Shown: in pieces, positions 59,491-64,000 of the stretch
Layout: every line of letters begins with the position of its first letter
Position numbering within the stretch: the stretch's first letter is position 1
Assembly: GCA_902464635.1 (NCBI GenBank)
Contig: CABQKC010000006.1
Span: 16,243-80,242 of the forward strand
Direction: 5' to 3'
Origin: an uncultured Caryophanales bacterium
GTDB taxonomy: Bacteria > Bacillota_I > Bacilli_A > RFN20 > CAG-826
DNA: 64,000 bases
The notes under the pieces: generated by a model
Databases searched by the model: none
The model's input: the letters and a program-made list of their open reading frames with translations, nothing else
What the model was told of the DNA's origin: nothing
Position numbers and translations under genes: made by a program

Positions 59491-60833
59491 AATTTCCAAT
59501 AGCCTTCCTTTTTGCTGCCTATGCGTTTTATGATTTCACTAGAGACAAGTTTATTAATTGAACGCTGGATGGTTATTGTAGACAAAGAAAGTGCGCTAGA
59601 AGCGTTAGAAATGCTATTTAGAGTGTCGTTCTGTCTGAAATAGTCTAATAATGCCTTATCAGCCTTTGTAAGCTTCAAATCGCCTATTTTCTCGTTTAAC
59701 TTCTTTTCTTTTTCATTTTGATCTTGACTTCTTCTTTTTATTATGAAAGAAAAGTAACCGTTCTCATTTCTAATTGAATATGAAATTCCCACTTCTTTTA
59801 AAGCATCTAAGATTATCTTAAATCCGCCTCCTAGATCTCTAATTTCTCCTGATAAATACATAATTATCGCGATTAATGGGTTTCTTGGCTGGGTTCCTAA
59901 TGTTTCTTTATAAAAATCATTTATGGAAAAAGAGGAAGACATTTCCCCCGGGTTTGAAATGCTTATTGACCCAGGAGTAATCTCAATTTTGTTAGGTTTC
60001 TCAGAAGTATAATCTTTGTGAATCAAGCTATTAAAAACAATTTCATAAAGCGCGTTTAAAGGAACTTCGGGGATTTCATCTGTCTTATCGCCGACTTGTT
60101 TTAAGGCCCAGCGGATGTTCTTTTTGATAAAGGAGAACTCTTCTTTTATACAATCGAATATATTCCCATAAAAACTCTTTTTATCGATTATCGTCCGGTT
60201 TTCATCAGTTGCATATACAATTTCTTCGATTAAATGGGGCTTTTTGGTTGATAAAAGAGAAAAACAAGCATTGTTAAGATAACCATCCTCTTCCAAAGAT
60301 AGCATTTCAAGGGCTTCATCGGCGTTCTTGTATACGTACTTTATCCTGTGACACTCATTGGCTTTGTTGATAATCTCGATTAGTTGTCTCTCATCTATAT
60401 CTTCTGATGTAAAATCCGTCAATGAATGTTCCCATGTGGAATTATTTGAATGTCTCTTTTTAAAGAACGACTCGAGGTCATCCTGTGTCATTTCAATATC
60501 TTGATCATCGTCTCTTATGAAGTAATGACCGAATGCCGAATAAGGTGCTTTTTCACCTTTAACTGTCAATTTGATAGTTTGGATGCCGTCTAAACTATCA
60601 AATTGTATCAAAGGTATTACGGTTGGTTTGATACTTGATTTTATCATTAGAGAAAGCCTTTGGATTATATCCTTTTCAATAGGCTGTTCTGCAGGGTTCC
60701 CATTATTATCAACACAAAAGTATAAAGTACCATGACCAGCGGTGTTTAGCATAGACGTTAACGAAATCATTGCCTGGTTTATTTCATATAGGGTTTTCTT
60801 AAATTCAAGCGTTTCAGTTTCATAATTTAACAT
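59484..60833 (-). CDS. AlbA_2 (Schlafen-like) DNA-binding protein with ATPase-like and winged-helix domains
   Basis: Residues 5-110 form an AlbA_2/Schlafen domain (ETLEFKKTLYEINQAMISLTSMLNTAGHGTLYFCVD). About residues 255-370 resemble the HATPase_c_4 part of RecG-like regulators (LYEIVFNSLIHKDY, ISISNPGEM, DLGGGFKIILDAL). The C-terminus is a winged helix (LSLSTITIQRSINKLVSSEIIKRIG). Such proteins are common in gut bacteria and are thought to be transcription regulators, sometimes near mobile or defence genes. The promoter carries two AAACTATC boxes 22 bp apart, and the coding region has a 14-bp inverted repeat with the same core, so autoregulation is likely. It is monocistronic, 449 residues. 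Confidence 0.78.
   Translation of the reverse strand: MLNYETETLEFKKTLYEINQAMISLTSMLNTAGHGTLYFCVDNNGNPAEQPIEKDIIQRLSLMIKSSIKPTVIPLIQFDSLDGIQTIKLTVKGEKAPYSAFGHYFIRDDDQDIEMTQDDLESFFKKRHSNNSTWEHSLTDFTSEDIDERQLIEIINKANECHRIKYVYKNADEALEMLSLEEDGYLNNACFSLLSTKKPHLIEEIVYATDENRTIIDKKSFYGNIFDCIKEEFSFIKKNIRWALKQVGDKTDEIPEVPLNALYEIVFNSLIHKDYTSEKPNKIEITPGSISISNPGEMSSSFSINDFYKETLGTQPRNPLIAIIMYLSGEIRDLGGGFKIILDALKEVGISYSIRNENGYFSFIIKRRSQDQNEKEKKLNEKIGDLKLTKADKALLDYFRQNDTLNSISNASSALSLSTITIQRSINKLVSSEIIKRIGSKKEGYWKLK
60567..60605. repeat. 14-bp perfect inverted repeat inside the AlbA_2 gene
   Basis: Arms CAATTTGATAGTTT and AAACTATCAAATTG with an 11-nt loop. The core GATAGTTT is the same as in the promoter boxes of this gene. 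A second small hairpin AAGGTG/CACCTT lies next to it at 60542-60559. Confidence 0.85.
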
Positions 60834-60846
60834 ATGACTTTCCTTT

Positions 60847-60892
60847 TTGATAAACTATCAATATTTTATACTAAAACTATCATTAATTGCAA
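60847..60892 (-). promoter_or_regulatory. AlbA_2 gene promoter with operator boxes
   Basis: On the minus strand TTGCAA (60887-60892) and TATAAA (60865-60870) are 16 bp apart. AAACTATC occurs at 60874-60881, inside the spacer, and at 60852-60859, just past the -10. The two copies have the same orientation and are 22 bp, two helical turns, apart. The second is part of the inverted repeat TTGATA-AAC-TATCAA (60847-60861). Confidence 0.65.
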
Positions 60893-61141
60893 AAATGATA
60901 TTTAAGGATTTTTTCGTTAATGTTCATGTTGGAACTCTTTTTATCCTTTGACTACGCCATGAAATGATGTGTTCTCTAATTAATGAAGAGGATTGATCCA
61001 AAAGATAAAAAGATTTGTATAGAATTCGTCAATAAAAAACTAGAATCCGCTTTTTAGAGATTCTAGTATAAGCTCAAGTGTTTTCTAACTTGTTTATTAC
61101 AATGTTATTTAATCACGAATGAAGAGTTTATCGGCCTAAGG
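60862..61141. other. Gap between the AlbA_2 and bile salt hydrolase genes
   Basis: This 280-bp stretch holds the AlbA_2 promoter at its left end and the hydrolase terminator (61034-61067). The middle (about 60900-61030) has no reading frame above about 15 codons and no structure I can support. Confidence 0.5.
61034..61067 (-). terminator. Intrinsic terminator of the hydrolase operon
   Basis: On the minus strand the 9-bp stem ACTAGAATC/GATTCTAGT with an 11-nt loop is followed by TTTTT. Confidence 0.85.
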
Positions 61142-62119
61142 CTATTTCGATTGATAATTGATAGATTCCTCTTCAAGTAGCTTGAATTTAAACAAACTAG
61201 CGGCATTTAAGTCAACATCATGCATATTTATCGCATTTATTTGGTGATTTTTATAAGTTGTATAGTAATAAATACCCTTATTTAGGTCGCAGCAAGAGGT
61301 ATAGATGGTATATTCGTATTTGCCTTCTTTTACCTCGCAAATACCATTTTGTTGCTCAACACTATGTAATATATGAAAAAATTGATTGACGCTTTCTATG
61401 TTGTTATTTGAGGTGGTGGAATTGAACTTCGTAAAAGCTACCCTAACGAATCTTGATTGACTGGATAAATCACCGGGAAGCCCTATGGCCCCCATGCCTC
61501 TACTATATAAGGATAAATCGATGTCTTTAGAGAATGTATTAATAGGATCTTTGTTTGAAAGACTTCTATAGTTATTTAAAGCTGCCATTTGATATTCAAA
61601 TGGAGGATTGTTTGTTAAAACTCCGATAGTATGCTCAAATACTTTTATCCCACCAATTCTATTCTCAATAACTATGCTTTCATCGGCATCTGATACTATG
61701 TAGTGCAATTGAGATGGCGGTAATTGTGGGGAAAACGAATCATTTGTAACATTAATAGTTCTTAGTTTCTCTTTTACTTCTTTAACATTCTTACATGTGG
61801 AAAGAATATAAAGTATAAATTCAAAACTAGCGATATTATCTTTATTTTCTTTAAATTCTTCATAATGACAATTGCCTACAAAGTTTAGTCCAGCCATTCC
61901 TAAACCATGTTCGTTTATGCCGTCATAAAGTAGTGGGAAATTATTTTCAATATGTGCCATTCCTACAACTGCATAATGTGATGAGTGTTCTTTTTTATAT
62001 TTATATTTAATTGGATAATTTCTTGGAATAATTACAACTTCTTCGCCGTAAGAGAATTCATAATCTAGATTTCTTCCAAAATATGTCGAACCGGATTTAT
62101 ATGAAATTGCTGTACACAT
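61142..62119 (-). CDS. Choloylglycine hydrolase (bile salt hydrolase)
   Basis: An Ntn-hydrolase that cleaves the amide bond of glycine- or taurine-conjugated bile salts. Maturation removes Met1 to expose the Cys2 nucleophile. The known active-site set is complete: Cys2, Arg16 and Asp19 (FGRNLDYE), Asn79 (GLNF), Asn170 (VLTNNPP) and Arg223 (SRFVRVAF). Blocks such as GVLTN, GLPGD and GIYYYTTY resemble the Clostridium perfringens enzyme, so bile salts rather than penicillin V are the likely substrate. The 325 residues are normal; there is no signal peptide. It lies 5 bp after the DUF2130 gene, so both share a transcript. It implies life in a bile-exposed gut. Confidence 0.92.
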   Translation of the reverse strand: MCTAISYKSGSTYFGRNLDYEFSYGEEVVIIPRNYPIKYKYKKEHSSHYAVVGMAHIENNFPLLYDGINEHGLGMAGLNFVGNCHYEEFKENKDNIASFEFILYILSTCKNVKEVKEKLRTINVTNDSFSPQLPPSQLHYIVSDADESIVIENRIGGIKVFEHTIGVLTNNPPFEYQMAALNNYRSLSNKDPINTFSKDIDLSLYSRGMGAIGLPGDLSSQSRFVRVAFTKFNSTTSNNNIESVNQFFHILHSVEQQNGICEVKEGKYEYTIYTSCCDLNKGIYYYTTYKNHQINAINMHDVDLNAASLFKFKLLEEESINYQSK

Positions 62120-62124
62120 TTTCT

Positions 62125-63684
62125 TTATTCCTTTTCTTCTTGATTTGCTTTATCAAACATTTCTTTTACGCTTGGAGCGTTCTTTGTAAGTTTTTTGATT
62201 GATAAATCTTGTGCTTTATCATTTGCTAAGCGAAGGTTACGTTCGGAGCTTTGAAGATTCTCTTTTACTTTTTGTAAGTGAGTGATAGTTTTGTCTATTT
62301 CTTCTATGGCGGTGGTGAATTTGCCTGCAGCTATTTGGAAGTTCTTAGAAAATCCGTCTTGGAATTTTTTCAAGTTGTCCTCAAAGTTATTAACATCAAG
62401 ATTTTGTGCTTTTACTAAAGCGAGTTCTTTTTTGTATTCGATAGAGTTTTTAGCAGCATTGGTTAATAACCCGATTATAGACATGAAGCATTGAGGTCTT
62501 ACTACAAACATCTTCTTGTATTTGTATGAAACATCTACTATTCCGGAATTATAAAGCTCACTATCAGGCTCGAGAGTAGATACCAATACGGCATATTCAC
62601 AGTTCTTTTCGTTTCTATCTTTATCAAGCTCTTTGAGGAAATCATCGTTTTTATGTTTTTTCGTATTCGTTTCGGTTTCGTTTTTCATCTCAAACATGAT
62701 GGAGATATATTCTTGTCCGTCTTCGGTGAAGTCTCTAAAAATAAAATCACCTTTAGATCCAGATTCTTGGCTAACTTCATTATCTTTATCAAAATATGCA
62801 CGTGGATAAGCGGTGGTGCGGATTTCATTGAACTTGATTTGACAATGTTGCTCTAATGTTTCACCAACTAACTTGGTAGACATTCTTGTTTTCAAATCTT
62901 TGAAATAATTGATCTGGTCTTCTTTTTGCCTTAACTCTAATTCGTATTTCTCTTTTTGGTTTTGTTCAGAAACACTTCTTTCTTTTAATTGATTTTCGTA
63001 ATCGTTTTTAACTTTTAAGATTTCGGTGTTTTTAGAATCGTTAGCCTTTTCCAATTCGTATTTATACTTATTTTTTTCTAATTCGGCCTCGCCTTTAGTT
63101 TTTTCTAGCTCAGTTTTTAAAGTATTGATTTGTTCGGTCAATTCTTGCTTTTCTTTATTTTTGGCTAGTTCAATATCTGTTGCCTTGCTCTTCTCTAAAG
63201 ATTCTTTTTCGTTTTTTAATGCTAGGATTTCCTTTTCTTTCTCGTTTAGGGCTTCCAAATGCTCCTTTTCTAATTTAGATAAGGCATCATTCTTTTCATT
63301 AATTTCTTTTTGCTTAGCTAAATCAATTTGATTTTGGATATCTTTTTTGAGATTTTCGTTTTTAATTTGAAGTTCTTTGATTTGGCTATCTTTCAAAGAC
63401 AAAGATTTTTCTAGCTCGTTTTTAGATTGAATAGTGGCGGTGGATAATTTGGCTTCTGCTTGATCAAGTTTAGCTTGCATGTCTTTGATGATTGCTTCGT
63501 GCTGAGTAGCGGAAATCTTTTCTTTTAACGAAGCCTCGTTTTCGATGTTTTTCCTTATTTCTTGAGTTCTTGCTTCTACTTGTTTTTCAAAGTCTTCATT
63601 TCTAATTTGGCTTAGGATGGAATCTAGTTCTTTCTTTTCGGGAGTGAACACTTCTCCGCATTTAGGGCATTTGATTTGATACAT
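62125..63684 (-). CDS. DUF2130 coiled-coil protein with N-terminal zinc ribbon half
   Basis: The N-terminus has CPKCGEVF (one CxxC knuckle). Residues 30-260 form a long coiled coil rich in Lys, Glu and Leu. The C-terminal domain is DUF2130 (VGETLEQHCQIKFNEI, KGDFIFRDF, IMFEMKNETET, ECAVLV-like strand), which looks like a PD-(D/E)xK nuclease core, with the acidic residues in GDFIF and the E-x-K in FEMKNE. The overall plan recalls RmuC, so a DNA-related role is likely, but none is proven. It has 519 residues and a GAGGT ribosome binding site. Why it sits in one operon with a bile salt hydrolase is unclear. Confidence 0.75.
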   Translation of the reverse strand: MYQIKCPKCGEVFTPEKKELDSILSQIRNEDFEKQVEARTQEIRKNIENEASLKEKISATQHEAIIKDMQAKLDQAEAKLSTATIQSKNELEKSLSLKDSQIKELQIKNENLKKDIQNQIDLAKQKEINEKNDALSKLEKEHLEALNEKEKEILALKNEKESLEKSKATDIELAKNKEKQELTEQINTLKTELEKTKGEAELEKNKYKYELEKANDSKNTEILKVKNDYENQLKERSVSEQNQKEKYELELRQKEDQINYFKDLKTRMSTKLVGETLEQHCQIKFNEIRTTAYPRAYFDKDNEVSQESGSKGDFIFRDFTEDGQEYISIMFEMKNETETNTKKHKNDDFLKELDKDRNEKNCEYAVLVSTLEPDSELYNSGIVDVSYKYKKMFVVRPQCFMSIIGLLTNAAKNSIEYKKELALVKAQNLDVNNFEDNLKKFQDGFSKNFQIAAGKFTTAIEEIDKTITHLQKVKENLQSSERNLRLANDKAQDLSIKKLTKNAPSVKEMFDKANQEEKE

Positions 63685-64000
63685 TTTGGTTACCTCTATT
63701 TATATATTCTAATTGTAACAGCAAATTAGGATGGTTAAGTTGCTAGTTTTGTACTTAGTTAGATACAATGGCTATCTAGCTGAGAGTATAAGGAATTTTG
63801 TGTAAACGTTTCCCAGTAAGATAACTAATTCTAATCACTTTTGATCGAAGTATTCAACAATTTCCCTCCAGCAGATTGCGTTTCATGAATGTAGGTAACA
63901 AAAAAATGGAAGTTCATCTATAATGTTTTTTGACCACAACACAAAGGAGACTAACTATTCAAAGTAAAGAGAAAAATTAATTATTTCGTAAAGTGTCGTT
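63685..64000. promoter_or_regulatory. Right-end intergenic region with hairpin, cre-like site and -10
   Basis: No gene is visible in these 316 bp. A 9-bp stem with one wobble (AGTTAGATA/TATCTAGCT) lies at 63757-63781. TGTAAACGTTTCCC at 63801-63814 resembles a CcpA/LacI-type operator (cre) with two mismatches. TATAAT at 63920-63925 and an AAAGGAG stretch near 63944 suggest the start of a plus-strand gene whose start codon I cannot find before the window ends. Confidence 0.35.

Noticed and set aside
1..64000. Mycoplasma-type genetic code (TGA = Trp)
   Set aside because: Conserved proteins use TGG for Trp and end properly at TGA, often in ATGA overlaps.
1..64000. CRISPR arrays, prophage, insertion sequences, tRNA and rRNA genes
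   Set aside because: No regularly spaced repeats, transposase or integrase reading frames, terminal inverted repeats with target duplications, or tRNA-like cloverleafs were seen.

Overview
The window is AT-rich and uses the standard code: Trp is TGG, and TGA ends genes, often inside ATGA overlaps. The origin gene order, the predicted lipoproteins (Cys after a lipobox), the small SRP RNA and the RnmV/YaaA/Jag set all point to a low-GC Firmicute. A choloylglycine (bile salt) hydrolase, a BspA-type leucine-rich-repeat lipoprotein and a large glycan-use locus suggest an uncultured gut Bacilli lineage (Erysipelotrichia/RF39-like). The lineage is inference; no rRNA or tRNA is present.

Origin region (about 0.4-25 kb). 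The origin lies around dnaA at 13.1-15.1 kb. DnaA boxes flank dnaA on both sides, and an AT-rich unwinding candidate sits between dnaA and dnaN. Leftward run rpmH-rnpA-yidC-jag and then mnmE-tatD-rnmV-rsmA-ispE-glmU; two near-consensus parS sites lie in rnmV and at the tatD/rnmV junction. Beyond them are pyruvate phosphate dikinase, on the opposite strand, and a sugar kinase. Rightward run dnaA, dnaN, yaaA-recF-gyrB-gyrA, a glycosyltransferase-like gene, serS, the SRP RNA and tadA.

Accessory block 1 (25.4-34.4 kb). Four genes are joined by ATGA overlaps: a MacB-like ABC exporter, a CtpE-like P-type ATPase, pseudouridine-5'-phosphate glycosidase and a TetR-type regulator. A BspA-like surface lipoprotein follows.

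Accessory block 2 (34.5-59.4 kb) looks like a Gram-positive polysaccharide-use locus. It holds a Gfo/Idh/MocA oxidoreductase, a membrane protein resembling a damaged M50 protease, a MalK-type ATPase, an aldose epimerase, a GH5-like hydrolase and two regulators. It also holds a giant DUF5107-TPR protein, a surface-anchored SGNH esterase, a CUT1 sugar importer, two GH43 enzymes (one cytoplasmic, one lipoprotein) and a CBM9-like lipoprotein. A 43-residue membrane protein lies between the cytoplasmic GH43 and the CBM9-like gene. The likely plan is surface de-acetylation and cleavage, import, then cytoplasmic debranching; arabinoxylan-like material is plausible but unproven.

Right end (59.5-64 kb), minus strand: a Schlafen/AlbA_2-type DNA-binding protein with operator-like repeats in its promoter and coding sequence, then the bile salt hydrolase and a DUF2130 protein.
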